64,000 nucleotides of DNA from Lithobates sylvaticus (GCA_028564925.1 CM053029.1:190212940-190276939), one strand, 5' to 3'. Positions 29,395 through 41,772 are shown, counted from the stretch's first letter. Numbers and translations are program-made. The notes: generated from the letters alone by a model not told the origin.

Positions 29395-30478
29395 AATGGC
29401 AGGGAAGTACAAAACCCCCCCAAATGACCCCATTTTGGAAAGTAGACACCCCAAGCTATTTGCTGAGAGGCATGTTGAGCCCATTGAATATTTTTTTTTT
29501 TAGTCCCAAGTGATTGAATAAAGACAAAAATAAAAAAGATTTTTTTTTTTTTTCAAAAAGTTGTCACTAAATGATATATTGCGCACACATGCCATAGTTA
29601 TATGTGGAATTGCACCCCAAAATACATTTTGCTGCTTCTCCTGAGTATGGGGATACCACATGTGTGGGACTTTTTGGGAGCCTAGCCGCGTACGGGGCCC
29701 CGAAACCCAAGCACCGCCTTCAGGATTTCTAAGGGTGCAAATTTTTGATTTCACTCCTCACTACCTATCACCGTTTCGAAGGCCATAAAATGCCAAAATA
29801 GCACAAAACCCCCCCAAATGACCCCATTTTGGAAAGTAGACACCCCAAGCTATTTGTTGAGAGGCATGGTGAGTATTTTACAGCTCTCATTTGTTTTTGA
29901 AAATGAAGAAAGTAAAGAAAAAAACATTTTTTTTTCTTTTTTTCAATTTTCAAAACTTTGTGACAAAAAGCGAGATCTGCAAAATACTCACAATACCTCT
30001 CAGCAAATAGCTTGGGGTGTCTACTTTCCAAAATGGGGTCATTTTGGGGGGTTTTATGCCATCTGGGCATTCCATGGCCTCCGAAACTGTGATTGGCAGT
30101 GAGAAGTGAAATAAAAAAATTACACCCTTAGAAAGCCTGAAGGCGGTGATTGGTTTTTGGGGTTCCGTACGCAGCTAGGCTCCCAAAAAGTCCCACACAT
30201 GTGGTATCCCCGTACTCAGGAGAAGCAACAGAATGTATTTTGGGGTGTATTTCCACATATGCCCATGACATGTTTGAGCAATATATCATTTAGTGACAAC
30301 TTTTTGTAAAAAAAATATATATATTTTTTTTTTTTTCATTATTCAATCTCTTGGGACAAAAAAAAAAAAGATTTAATGGGCTCAACATTGCTCTCATCAA
30401 ATAGCTTGGGGTGTCTACTTTCCAAAATGGGGTCATTTGGGGGGGGTTTGAACTGTCCTGGCATTTTATGCACAACAT
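29395..30478. repeat. 1.1-kb near-palindrome
   Basis: Blocks at 29400-29490, 29610-29730 and 29790-29875 reappear as reverse complements at 30395-30478, 30140-30250 and 29995-30065. Examples are CCCCATTTTGGAAAGTAGAC against GTCTACTTTCCAAAATGGGG, and GGGATACCACATGTGTGGGA against TCCCACACATGTGGTATCCC. The centre is near 29936. Frames of about 100 codons on opposite strands are mirror images of each other. Confidence 0.9.
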
Positions 30479-31692
30479 TTAGAAGCCTATGTCACACGTC
30501 ACCCACTCTTCTAACCACTTGAAGATAAAGCCCTTTCTGACACTTTTTGTTTACATGAAAACATATTTTTTTTTTGCAAGAAAATTACGTTGAACCCCCA
30601 AACACTATATATAATGTTAAAGCAAAGGCCCTACAGATTAAAATGGTGGGTGTTGCATTTTTTTTTTCCACACAGTATTTGCGCAGCGATTTTTCAAACG
30701 CATTTTTTGTGGAAAAAATACACTTTTTTTTATTTTAATGCACTAAAACACACTATATTGCTCAAATTTTTGATGAAATAAAAAATATGATCTTAGGCCG
30801 AGTACATGGATACCAAACACGACATGCTTTAAAATTGCGCACAAACACGCAGTGGCGACAAACTACATACATTTTTAAAAGCCTTTAAAAGCCTTTACAT
30901 GATACCACATTAGATTCACGGAGGAGGTCTACTGCTAAAATTACTGCCCTCGATCTGACCTTCGCGGTGATACCTCACATGCATGGTGCAATTGCTGTTT
31001 ACATATGACGCCAGACCAACGCTTGTGTACGCCTTTGCGCAAGAGAAGGGGGGGCAGGGGTGCTTTTTTTTTTTGTTTTTGTTTTTTTTTTAATTTATTT
31101 AGCTTTTTTATTTTATTTTTAAACTGTTCCTTCCATTTTTTTTCTTTGTTATGATTTTTATTGTTATCTCAGGGAATGTAAATATCCCCTATGATAGCAA
31201 TAGGCAGTGACAGGTACTCTTTTTTTGAAAAAATTGGGGTCTATTAGACCCTAGATCTTTCCTCTGCCCTCAAAGCATCTGACCACACCAAGATTGGTGT
31301 GATAAAATGCTTTCCCAATTTCCCAATGGCGCGGTTTATATCCGGGAGGGGGGACATTCCCTCCCACTGCTTGTAAAAGCAGTCTAGAGGCTAATTACCC
31401 GCTAGAATTGCTTTTACATGAAAGCCGATCACTGGCTGAAAAGAATGATACCAAGATGATACCTAAACCTGCAGGCATCATTCTGGTATAACCATTCAAA
31501 GTCCAGCAACATACTGGACATATATTGTAATCTTTTTTTTTTTCATGCAGCCTCTTGGCTGAACGAAAAAAAGAGATTGATTGGTGGGTGTGCCCACCAT
31601 TAGAATACCTCCCTTCATCCACCCACTTCTAATGATGGGCATACATGCACCATTTATATATGCCGATGCATGGGGGCATCCTCCCGCAAAAG

Positions 31693-31742
31693 TTATGCCG
31701 TGTACACACGGTCGGAATTTCGACCGTATGTACGTGGCATTA
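31693..31742. mobile_element. Minimal 44-bp TTA-flanked MITE
   Basis: The element 31696-31739 consists only of two facing ends, TGCCGTGTACACACGGTCGG and CGACCGTATGTACGTGGCA, joined by AATTT and flanked by TTA at 31693-31695 and 31740-31742. The ends match the larger elements at 41359 and 51131. Confidence 0.8.
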
Positions 31743-32638
31743 GGAGCCAATCGCTCCTCCCCCCCCCCTGCTGCCCCCATGCTTCGGCATATATGCTCTT
31801 TTTTTTAACTGTGGTGGTGAAATCACCTCCTACAGCGTTGGAGTCGCGGCTTTATGTATCGTGGGAGCAAACGCTGTTGCTGTCAAGATAAATAAATCCG
31901 CGTTGCAACTGAATGGCGCACCTGAAAACAAAAAAATGCTTAACACTAAAACACAGTAAACAAAATTACATACCTGAAAAGCAAGCATGATAAAACATAA
32001 TAAAACATTGCAGAATAGAATGGAGTAAAAAAAGAGCAACAATAGAGAGAGAGAGAGAGAGAAACAATAAAACGACAACTATTTTTTTTTTTTTTTTTTT
32101 TTGAGATTCACAGGTAAAAAAGCTCCTGACTGAAGCGGCTGAATCAAAACGCTACCACAAAAAAAATGTTAGCGATCGCAGGGATCAGGCCTGACTCTGC
32201 GAACGCTGCAGTTATGTGTGCTTAGTGTTTTGTAAGTGACAGTGATCGATCGATACTGCACTTGGGTGGGCTGGGCTGGGCGGAGGGGGAAAACGCAGGT
32301 GCTAGCAGGTATCTGGGCTGATCCCGCTAACAATGCGTTTTTTTTTTGGAACCCTAAACTGCTGGGACGCTAGTATAGATCTGATCAGATCAGATATTGA
32401 TCTGTTCAGATACTGTGCCACTAAGGGAGGTGTATGCTTTGCGCGTGGGTGTTTGCGGTACTGGCACTAATCTGGGGCAACGCAGACCTTATTAGACCCT
32501 AAAACCTAATTGATATCACCCGCCGGGCGATCAGGGGGTTAAACCGTTATTGGGTAATAAATGGCGGGTGCCCTGACAGTATAAAAAACAAGCTAACTAA
32601 CCAGCGTCACCCGTAACAGTAATACAAAAAAAAAACTG

Positions 32639-33440
32639 GTTACCTAGCGACACTAATGCAGCGATCAGAAAAACGATCGCTTAGTGACACTGGCAAAAGG
32701 GGGTGAAAGGGTTAACTAGGGGCAATCAGGGGGTTAAAACCTTTATTAGGTAATATATGGGGGTACCTGACGCTATATAAAAACCTGACGGGGAACCTAA
32801 ATAACTAACTGGCTGACCAGCGTCACCAGTGACATTTATACAGTGATCACTGGTGAAAGGGTTAACTCTAGGGGCAATCAGGGGGTTAAAACCTTTATTT
32901 AGGTTGTAATATGGGGGTACCTGACCTATAAACCTATTTATGAACCTATATAAACATGGCGGTAAAAAAAAAAAAAAAAAATGGTTACCTAGCGACACTA
33001 ATGCAGCGATCAGAAAAACGATCGCTTAGTGACACTGGCAAAAGGGGGTGAAAGGGTTAACTAGGGGCAATCAGGGGGTTAAAACCTTTATTAGGTAATA
33101 TATGGGGGGTACCTGACGCTATATAAAAACCTGACGGGGACCTAAATAACGAAATAACTAACTGGCTAACCAGCGTCACCAGTGACATTTATACAGTGAT
33201 CACTGGTGAAAGGGTTAACTCTAGGGGCAATCAGGGGGTTAAAACCTTTATTTAGGTTGTAATATGGGGGTACCTGACCTATAAACCTATTTATGAACCT
33301 ATATAAACATGGCGGTTAAAAAAAAAAAAAAAAATGGTTACCTAGCGACACTAATGCAGCGATCAGAAAACCGATCGCTTAGTGACACTGGCAAAAGGGG
33401 GTGAAGGGGTTAACTAGGGGCAATCAGGGGGTTAAACCTT
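32639..33440. repeat. Tandem repeat with about 345-bp unit
   Basis: GGTTACCTAGCGACACTAATG starts at 32639, 32983 and 33336 (steps of 344 and 353). Each unit holds the same GATCGCTTAGTGACACTGG, GTTAACTAGGGGCAATCAGG and AACCTGACGGGG blocks, plus an internal half-repeat. The copies are similar enough to suggest recent duplication. Confidence 0.9.
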
Positions 33441-34039
33441 TATTAGGGGGGGGTAGGGGGCTACCTTGGACCTAAAACTAACTGCCCTGACAGTTATTAC
33501 AGTCACACTGACACTAAATGCAGTGATCAGTAAATAAATGATCACTGCAATTAGTGACACTGTGACTGGGGGGGGGAGGGGGTGATCTGGGGGGTGATCA
33601 GGGGGTGACAGGGGGGTGGAATATGTGCCTAACTGTACTGGTGTCAGTGTACTGTTGTGCACTAACCTTTACATGTTCACCGCTCGGCGTCTCCGGTCAC
33701 ATAGACCGGCGCACCGAGCGTGACATCACTTCCGCCTTCCTGTCTATACAATAGACAGGAAGGGGAAGCTTTTCATTGGCCAGGAGCGATCGCGAGGGGG
33801 TGGCCAGAAACCACTGGCCGTCCCCTCGTCCCGGATCGCTCCTGACACGATCCCGACCGTCCCCGCCGGCGGAGGGGGGTCCGATCGGACCCCCCAACCG
33901 CCTGAAGAATGTCACGTACAGGTACGTGATTCTGCCTGTACGTGCCATTCTGTTGACGTATATATACATGGGGCGGTCGGGAAGTGGTTAAATGCCGCAC
34001 GCTCCTGATGCTCGTGCTACTCTGCAAGAGGCGTCTATC

Positions 34040-34475
34040 GTGTAAGTAAGGGGCGGGTCTAGTATTACTGTAACCAAGGGGTGCATTTATTATTATTGTT
34101 ATATATCGAGCTCTGCCCATTAATTTAACATTCGCCCTCTTCTGTAGCCATCCGCCCCTTACACGATATAATAATAATAGACCCGCCCCTTGCTTACACG
34201 CTATAACAGATCTGCCCCTTGGTTAGAGTAATAATAGAGCAGCCCCTTGGTTACACGATATATAACAATAATAATAAATGCGCCCCTTGGTTACAGTAAT
34301 ACTAGACCCGCCCCTTAGTTACACGTATAGAATATTTTAAAAAAAGTCAGTTACTTTGCTGTGTAACTAATTACTTTTCCAATGTAGTAACTGAGTTACT
34401 AACGCAATTACTTTTTGGGAGAAGTAATTTGTAACTTAACTAATTACTTTTTTAAAGTAAGATGACCAACACTGC
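34040..34475. repeat. Degenerate CGCCCCTTGGTTACACGATATA array and hAT-like end
   Basis: To about 34330, CGCCCCTTGGTTACACG with AATAATAATA spacers recurs on both strands. From 34335 to 34472, GTAACTAATTACTTTT words end in AAGTAAGATGACCAACACTG, a hAT-like terminus by wording; its partner is not identified. Confidence 0.5.
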
Positions 34476-34649
34476 CCGTAAGACACCTCCATCCCAATAA
34501 TGTAAAACAAAAAAGCCTCCCGCGCTGAATGTCTGTTGCTGCCGCCATTTGGGCATCTCTTTTTCTAGACCCCTCTGACCATCTGCCATAATTATCATCA
34601 TTGTTTATATACATTTTTACTCTAGCTATACTAACACACACATCCACCC

Positions 34650-34685
34650 CTGAAGAAGCGAGGCTAGTCTTGCGAAACGCGTAGG
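34650..34685 (+). other. Hammerhead-like core motif (unproven)
   Basis: CTGAAGA at 34650-34656 is followed by a 5-bp stem (34658-34662 with 3469-34673 counted from 34600; loop GCTAGT) and then GAAAC at 34674-34678. This order (CUGANGA, stem II, GAAA) is the hammerhead ribozyme core, with one extra A before the stem. I could not find stem III and the cleavage triplet, so it may simply be a conserved retroelement tail word. A degenerate relative is at 63895. Confidence 0.25.
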
Positions 34686-34689
34686 GTTA

Positions 34690-35070
34690 TTATAGATGCT
34701 TGTGTATATTGTATTTTATATATTATTGTATGTACAATGACAATTTACTCTATGTACCATCTCACCGGCTAGGCATTCATTCATGCTGGTATGTATGACA
34801 TTTTTGAAGTCTTGAGACTGTATTTACCAGTTTCACATCATTTAAAGTCCTAGGGTGACTTCTCTGTGTTTTAGTGTTGGTTATAGTTAAAATTCTTATT
34901 TGAGAATGAAGATTTCCCCTTACTTCCTGTACCAGAGACACAGCAGGAAGTGACAGGAAATCTCTTCAAAATATAGGGTGATCCCCTCTTAGACACTTGT
35001 TACTGGAACAAGGGTACACATTGGAGGATTGGCCCTTCAAAATGCACTGGTAAACAATGGAATTATTTAT

Positions 35071-35135
<65 letters not shown>

Positions 35136-36050
35136 GTAGTATTTTGAAACAAGTTGGCAGTATAGTTTTCCAGCATGCCAAGAGAAAGATCTGCTTTTCA
35201 TTCAAGAAGGATATTGAGTGTTAAATATTAGGAACACGTTGGTTTTACGCATACCCATTAATGAATATACCTTCTTGTTTTTACTAGGTGGTTCTCTATG
35301 GAAAACTGCAGTCATCATTAGGCCGCTGTCCACAAACATATAATGATCACACGCTATTGTGTGGAAAATGAGTGTGTGCAGCAAAGAAAAAGAAAGATAT
35401 CTTTTAATATACATATTTAAAAATGGCTGCAGTCCATAAGCAGAATAAGTGAACAATTTCTTGGGATTTTCTAACTAAACTATCTGCAATCTCATCATCC
35501 TTTTTGGGGCTGATTTCCTCAATGCCATTTAAGCTTGTGAAAAGGTGTAGCTATGTTCACTTTGAACACCCAATTATTTCTAAGGAAATAAATTAAATTA
35601 ATCTATGCATACACACGATTGGATGATAAAAATGTATTTGGCTTCACTTCATTCACCAGTCTGAAGCTGGTCATAGATTACTCCCCAGTCCACACATTCG
35701 AGGCAGATGAAAGAGACCTCCTTGCTGCTCTATTGTATTCTAACAACTGAGTGGCTATATGCACTGATCGAACACACATTTTTTCAAAAGCCCTGTTCTA
35801 GTGGAGTTAATCACTCTTAAATGGGAATGGCCATAGATGGATCGAAATTTGGCCAGTCCCTGCTGAACTAGCCGAATTACAATCCATCTATGGCCAGTTT
35901 AAATAAAACTTTACAAACCAGAAATCTTCTACTGCTATAAGGCACAGGTTTTGTTTGCTTCTAGACTGCTTGTCTTCTCAATAACGTGAATACAAAGCAA
36001 CACAAAAGAAGCTTGATGTAACCCAGAAGCAGCCTGAAGTAGCTCTTGGA
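34690..36050. other. No gene seen; TA microsatellite at 35085-35132
   Basis: No coding sequence recognised. A short inverted pair, GGCCATAGATGGATCG and CCATCTATGGCC, near 35829-35899 resembles the GGCCAGCCATA repeat family. Confidence 0.5.
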
Positions 36051-36055
36051 GCAGC

Positions 36056-36398
36056 TTTTAGGGTACATTCATACCACATATGGCGGTACTGCTGGGTCCA
36101 GTGTAGTCCACATAACACGACAAAATGTCTGGTCTCCTTATCTGTTCAGTTCACACCACTGCATTGCGGTGGTATATGGTGAAGTACTTTTTTCAGTGCA
36201 TCGCAGTGCAAGGCAATCCACTACCTCTCACTGTGCGGCTGGCAATTGAACTTTATGAGATGTCTGTGTGACATCTCAATAAAGTTAATTAAAAAAAAAA
36301 AAAAAAGACCAGTGCCATTCACCGGACTCAGCACATCAGCAGTGCACTGATCCGGCCACACTGCACACAAGCGGCTGGTGTGAACATACCCTAAAGCA
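36056..36398. mobile_element. MITE with TTAGGGTACATTC ends
   Basis: The left end GCTTTTAGGGTACATTCATA and right end GTGTGAACATACCCTAAAGC are inverted partners. The 340-bp body holds CATAACACG and a poly-A tract. TSD type is not clear; probably the TTA group. Confidence 0.65.
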
Positions 36399-37212
36399 AA
36401 GCAAGCATTTCAAAAGCTAAAGTACCTTGAAGCACCCTGAAGGCATGTTGCATGATTTCTGTGTAAAAAAACAAAACAAAAACTACAAAAATAAAAGCTT
36501 TTAGTAAAATGCCCCCCAATATGTTTATTTCCCATAATCCTCGGCACACCATCAGACTGTCAATGTGACAGTCTCGAATCACTGCTGAAAGTGCAGTGAT
36601 TGCACTCCTACAAACTCTCTGAGATGGTTAGGAGGGACACCATTTTGCATTAAATATGCAAACAAAGAACACATCCTTGGAGAACCATGGGAAATGAATA
36701 CTCCAAAAATGATTGGTTAAACCCACAATCTTTTAACCACTCTTTTTAAAAAAAATTAGGCCAATAAATAATAATTTACTAAAAACAGAATAAGGTCCAA
36801 AGGTCCTTGAAGGCATAAACATTTTTAGATCTGTTTCTGACTTTTACAACAAATCTCTTGCTATACGGTATATACATATGTATTAGTCTCCACCTATAAA
36901 ATCTAGTTTTATAGATGGTGTACTAAATTCCCTTTCTAGGGAATTAATTTTTAAACTGTTGAAGCAATTGTTATTGATAGGCCCCTATCCACACCACACT
37001 GACAATTCCAACGCACTAAAGCCATACCCCTATCCACTTTGATTCAACCGAAATGTCCACTTGCAAGGACCTTGCAAGCCATTCAAATTGGTTTCCTGAC
37101 TTATGAGCTTAGGCAACATAACAAACATTTCTATTAGAGACGGCGGGAGGGAAGCTCATTCTATAGCAGCCAATTCCCCACTGAAGCTTCCTCGCTTTTT
37201 CCCTAGGACAAC
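36399..37212. other. No gene seen
   Basis: No supported feature. Confidence 0.5.
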
Positions 37213-37525
37213 CTCAGAAGCAGGGCCGGGACAAGGGTGGGCAGGAGGGGCGGTTGCCCTGGGCACTGTGGTATCATGTGAGGTGGGGGGGCACCACAAG
37301 GAGATTAGAATTTGTGTTAAAAATGGGAGTTTGAGGGGCTTCAGGGGGTAAGAATTGTTTTAGGAGGGCAAATTTAGGGAGGGTGTGCTAGGAGTTGTGA
37401 TTTGGGGGGATTTGTTTTGGGAGTGGGGATGGGACACAAAATGCCCATACATCTTGGGGGGGGGGGAGCAATTTGGCATGTTCGCCCTGGGCTCTAAATG
37501 ACCTTGTCCCGCCACTGCTCAGAAG
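37213..37525. mobile_element. hAT-type MITE with duplication CTCAGAAG
   Basis: The element 37221-37517 (297 bp) begins CAGGGCCGGGACAAGG and ends CCTTGTCCCGCCACTG, with identical CTCAGAAG at 37213-37220 and 37518-37525. It is G-rich inside and noncoding. Confidence 0.93.
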
Positions 37526-38550
37526 ATCCTCCTCATCCAGTCTAAACCTTCCAGTCAGGTAAGTAACACTTTGATGTCTCCACTCTAATTACCACTGTTA
37601 ACCCCTTGTGTGGTTGGCACCTCTTCTACCCTGCCATGTAGGCCATGCACCTCTGCCTTTGCCTCTTTCTCCAGGCACATCTGGGGAGAGAATCGTGTGC
37701 ACCTTCATTCCTAGAATTACCAGGTGTTCATATAGATCCAGTGGGTGAACATTGGGCCAAAGAACACAAGCCCTCCGGGAGTTCTAACCATTCCCTAGTC
37801 TATCCAAAACTAGAATAAAACTTTTGACAGGTCCAGGATAAATATATAGAGAAAAGTAATTTTTCCTGGTCAAATCTAAGCATTTATTGTTATCTGGTTG
37901 CTAGACAGAAGAGACTAAACTTCTGGGGTGGACAAAATATGGTGGATTGGTCAGGTCACAATTCAGTTAAAAGTTAGTCATTGTTAGGGGACTTGCTTTT
38001 AGATTTGAGTAGTACAATTACAGTCTAATTTTAGAGACAGAAAGCATTTAAAGTATGGACTATCTGCAGATGAGCTGCAGAGAATGTTTCCAATACAAAC
38101 ACGCTGCTTAGATTGGGTATGTGCACTCTGATAAAAGTGAGAGGTTTTGACCAGTTTGGATATCATGTGACCATCATCTGTCCAGAGGTAAAAACTTGTT
38201 GTTACTATGTTTCTTCAACCCATCGATAGAAAAGGAGACAGAGGTGTCACTGCACATGTGCTTCATATTCATCAGCAAGCAAGTCAGTCAAGGATGGGCA
38301 GATGAGTCACTGGCATTCTTTTTTGGAGAGACATCTTTCGCTCTACCAACACCATACAGGCGGCCATATACTGAGCGATATTCTATAATCGAATAATAAT
38401 AATTCTAAATGCTATACTTGCACACACTTCTTGGGCGGGCCTTCTGGCTGGCTAAGAGCAACTGTAATACCTGTCAGAATGCCTGCCTTGTATAATGCAC
38501 TTGGCACTTTTTATTTATTTATACACACATTTATCATAGGCACCAGCACT
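37526..38550. other. No gene seen
   Basis: No supported coding feature or bounded repeat. Confidence 0.5.
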
Positions 38551-38551
38551 G

Positions 38552-38959
38552 TGTCAGAAACCAGGAAAACAGGCCGACACAGAAGTACAGTTAAATCACA
38601 CTTGTTTAATAATAAAAGTAAAAAGAACAAACATAGTCAAAACATAGCCAAAGTTCAGTAACCGGAACGGATAGTCAGCCAAGCCAGAAGTCAGAGATCA
38701 ATGTAGTGGAACAGCAGGCAGAATCTGAAGCCAGAAGGGATGTCAGCAAAGCAAGTCTTGAACAGGATCGCAGGAGAAAGTTTCTGTGATGTTGACCAAG
38801 GCGAAGGCAGAGATCCTCTGGACTGGGCAGCATAAGTAGGCAGGACTGACGAGCAGGATATCATCAACAGCTGAGTAACTGTGGAGAGATAGGAGCTGGC
38901 AATTAGCCGACAGCTGAGCAGCCAGCTTAGAGAAGGAAGGGCGGAGCCCAGCCCTGACA
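38552..38959 (-). repeat. Candidate solo LTR
   Basis: On the minus strand the segment opens TGTCAGGGCTGGGCTCCGCC and closes near CTGACA, giving TG...CA ends with a 6-bp inverted repeat over about 408 bp. No coding part adjoins. CACTG flanks are suggestive but overlap the ends, so the duplication is ambiguous. It is a fossil; the family is not determined. Confidence 0.4.
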
Positions 38960-38966
38960 CTGCAGT

Positions 38967-40194
38967 TTAACCGCTTCCCGACCGCCTCATGTAGATATAT
39001 ACGTCTACAGAATGGCACGGGCAGGCAAAAGCACGTACCTGTACGTCCCCTTTAAATGCCTGCCCGTGGGTCACGCGCGCGCCAACGGCGCGCACGCGAC
39101 CCGGTCGGGAGCTCCGTGACCCCGGCCGCGGGACCAGCGGACCCGATCGCCACTGGTGTCCCGCGATCGGGTTACGGAGCTGAAGAACGGGGAGAGGTAT
39201 GTGTAAACAAACCTCTCCCCGCGCTTCCTACTCTGCCTGTCATTGATTGGCTGTTCCCGGTCATCGGGAAAGCCGATCAATGACGTCAGACGTCAGCCCC
39301 GCCCCCTAATGTAAAAAAACACACACGTCACAGCCCATAACCCCTCCCCTCCCCCTAGTGGTTAACTCTTTCACTACAACTGTCATGTATACAGGAATCA
39401 ATGCATTTAAATAGCATTGATTGCTGTATAAATGACAATGGTCCCAAAAATATGTCAAAAATGTCCCATGTGTCCGCCATAATGTCGCAGTCACAAAAAT
39501 AAAAATCGCTGATCGCCGCCATTACTAGTAAAAAAAAAAATATTAATAAAAATGCTATAAAACTATCCCCTATTTTGTAAACGCTATAACTTTTGCGCAA
39601 ACCAATCAATAATCGCTAATTGCGATTTTTTTTACCAAAAATATGTAGAAGAATACGTATCGGCCTAAACTGAGAAAAAAAAAATTTTTTTTTTATATTT
39701 TTTGTAAACAAGTACATTTTTCTCCTTCACTAATGTGCGCTGATGAGGCGGCACTGTTGGGCACTTATAGGCTGCACTAATGAGGAGGCACTAATATGCC
39801 TCACTTATGGGCATTGATAGGTGGCAATAATAAGTGGATGGGCAGCACAGGTGGATGGCACTAATGGGCATTGATGGGTGGCACTGATGGGCAGCACTGA
39901 TAGCCAGCATTGACTGGCATCACTAATGGGTACTGATTGGTGGCACTTGTGGGCACTGATTGCTAGCACTATTGGGCACTGATCGCTGGCACTGGTGGGC
40001 ACTGATCGCTGGCACTGATTGCTGGCACTGGTGGCGCCCTGATTACATGTGTACATGTCTCCTGCGAGGAAAAGCCGCTGATCGGCTCTCCTCGCCACAC
40101 ACTCTGTCATTGTGAGGCGAGGAGCGCCGATTACCGGCATCTCCGTGTTTACATGTTACCGGCTGTGATGGGACAGAACCGATCACATGGTTAA
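38967..40194. mobile_element. TTAA-flanked element (TTAACCRCTTCCCGACCG end)
   Basis: TTAACCGCTTCCCGACCG at 38967 and GTATATATACGT-like words match, in reverse, the right end of the 5-kb element at 33991. The segment 39510-39690 is the reverse complement of 18340-18560. The right TTAA at 40191 follows GATCACATGG, which does not resemble the other known end, so the right border is uncertain. Confidence 0.55.
39725..40035. repeat. Degenerate minisatellite (GGCACTGATGGGCAG)
   Basis: Units of about 20-22 bp on GGCACTGATGGGCA recur with much divergence. Confidence 0.8.
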
Positions 40195-40289
40195 AGAGTC
40201 ACGGCCACGGCTCTTTACAGAGATTGGGGTCGTGCCGTGTCCTAGCAACACGGCGTGGCCGCAATCACCGTGCTGCACGCAAGAGCAGC

Positions 40290-40655
40290 CGTTCTAGGAC
40301 AACATCATATGACGTCATCCCAGAACGAGAGCCACACCGCTGTCACCGCTGCAGAGGCTTCCATCTTCACCTGGACTTCCTTCCGGGTTCACAGGCTGCA
40401 CCCGCTTGAATGGCTGAGCTACAATGATGTCACTCCCACGTATGCATGCAGGAGTCACGGCCGCGGCACAAAGCTCTGAAGGAGCGGCACGGGAATGCTG
40501 TTCCTTCAGAGCGCAAGCGGCGGTGATGTCACTGGCTGCTGCTCACTAGAATATGCACATTTAGGGGATATTCATTTAACCTACAGGTTAGCTTTATTAT
40601 AAACTTACCTGTAGGTAAAAATAAAAGTAGAGAGTTTACTACAGCTTTAAGTATT
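40290..40655. repeat. Dispersed repeat, copy 2 (TTCCATCTTCACC family)
   Basis: It has the same order of words as 17160-17533 (CTGTCACCGCTG, CTTCCATCTTCACC, TTCCTTCCGGGTTCA, GATATTCA...CTACAGG). Class unknown. Confidence 0.6.
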
Positions 40656-41030
40656 GTCTGTGCCTATTCCATTACACCTTTTCTGATGCTCTACGTACCA
40701 AACTTAAGCTGGCCATACATTATACAATTTTCTTATTTAATTTCCATTAGATTTACCTTTAACTATGTTGTGCAAGGGCCGACCTGATTGCATAAAATTT
40801 GAAAGTGTTTAAAGCCTAGTACACAGGATCAGAAAATCGGATGAACAATACCGCTTTTAAAGCGATTGTGTGATAATCTGATCGTTAGTACACAGCTTTC
40901 GAGAGCCGATCACGACAGTTCGTCTGAAATTATACCAAGGGACAAACACAAATATTTTTCTCATACAATACCAGATTGTACGATTTTCATTTAATCAGTA
41001 CCGTTTTCGTCCAAATAAAATCGGAAGAAT

Positions 41031-41357
41031 AAGGCCAGCCATACACGGAGCGAATTTCTTCACAGAGAAATTCACTCAATTCCCCCATCACAGACAGTGT
41101 TGACAGGGGAATCGCTCCTACCGAGCAATTGTCTGCTCCCGGCAAGGGGGGCGGGTGGGGGAAGCCGTTTCAGCCAGGAGAAGACAGTGATTATTGCTAG
41201 TGGCTATAGCAGCCACTTGCGATAATCGCAAGTGAATCCGGCAGGCTGGTTGTACCCAAGTTGATCGATCAATCGTACATTCAGCCTGCCCATTGATGGT
41301 TCGAATCTCGAATTCCTGCTAAACCGACCGAGATTCGAACCGTCTATGGCCGGCCTT
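41031..41357. mobile_element. MITE with AAGGCCAGCCATACACGG ends
   Basis: Left AAGGCCAGCCATACACGG faces right CCGTCTATGGCCGGCCTT. Relatives are at 45832-46449 (split by a SINE) and 51560-51679 (half copy). It lies inside the second-level element and abuts the next MITE directly. Confidence 0.7.
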
Positions 41358-41772
41358 ATGCCCCATACACACGGTCGGAAATTCCGACCACAAAATCCGT
41401 CGGATTTTTTCCGACGGATTTTGTCCGAAACTGGTGTTGCATACACACGGACAAAGTTGTCGGAAAATCCGATCATTCTGAACGTGGTGACGTTCATTGC
41501 GTACGACGGAACTACGTAGAGGCTAGTAGCCAATAGCTTTGGTCTTGTAATTTGATCTGAGCACTTTGTCCGTCGGAATTCGCTACACACGATCGGAAAA
41601 AGTCCGATCGGACTTTGTTGTCGGAAAATTTGAGAGCAGGAGATAAAACTTTGTCCGTCGGAAAATCCGACGGAAAAAGTCTGATGGAGCCTACACACGG
41701 TCGGAATTTCCGACAACATTGTCCGATAGGACATTTTCCGTCGTAAAATCCGACCGTGTGTACGGGGCATTA
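41356..41772. mobile_element. Harbinger-type MITE, complete copy
   Basis: The element 41359-41769 (411 bp) starts TGCCCCATACACACGGTCGG and ends CCGACCGTGTGTACGGGGCA, flanked by TTA at 41356-41358 and 41770-41772. Inverted similarity extends far inside (CCGTCGGATTTT). No coding capacity. The left TTA is also the border of the preceding MITE. Confidence 0.85.

Larger units (their letters stand above)
28936..33991. mobile_element. 5-kb TTAA-flanked nonautonomous element
   Basis: It starts TTAACCACTTCAGCCCCGG (28936) and ends with GGTCGGGAAGTGGTTAA (33991), giving inverted TTAACCACTTC ends and TTAA on both sides, as in piggyBac. The left part matches the element at 18150; the right part (GTATATATACGT, GTACAGGTACGTG) matches the start of the element at 38967 in reverse. 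It contains a 1.1-kb palindrome, a tiny TTA-flanked element (31696-31739) and 345-bp tandem repeats. There is no transposase. It may be composite. Confidence 0.7.

Noticed and set aside
29768-30102. Two opposing frames of about 95-100 codons
   Set aside because: They are mirror images produced by the 1.1-kb palindrome.
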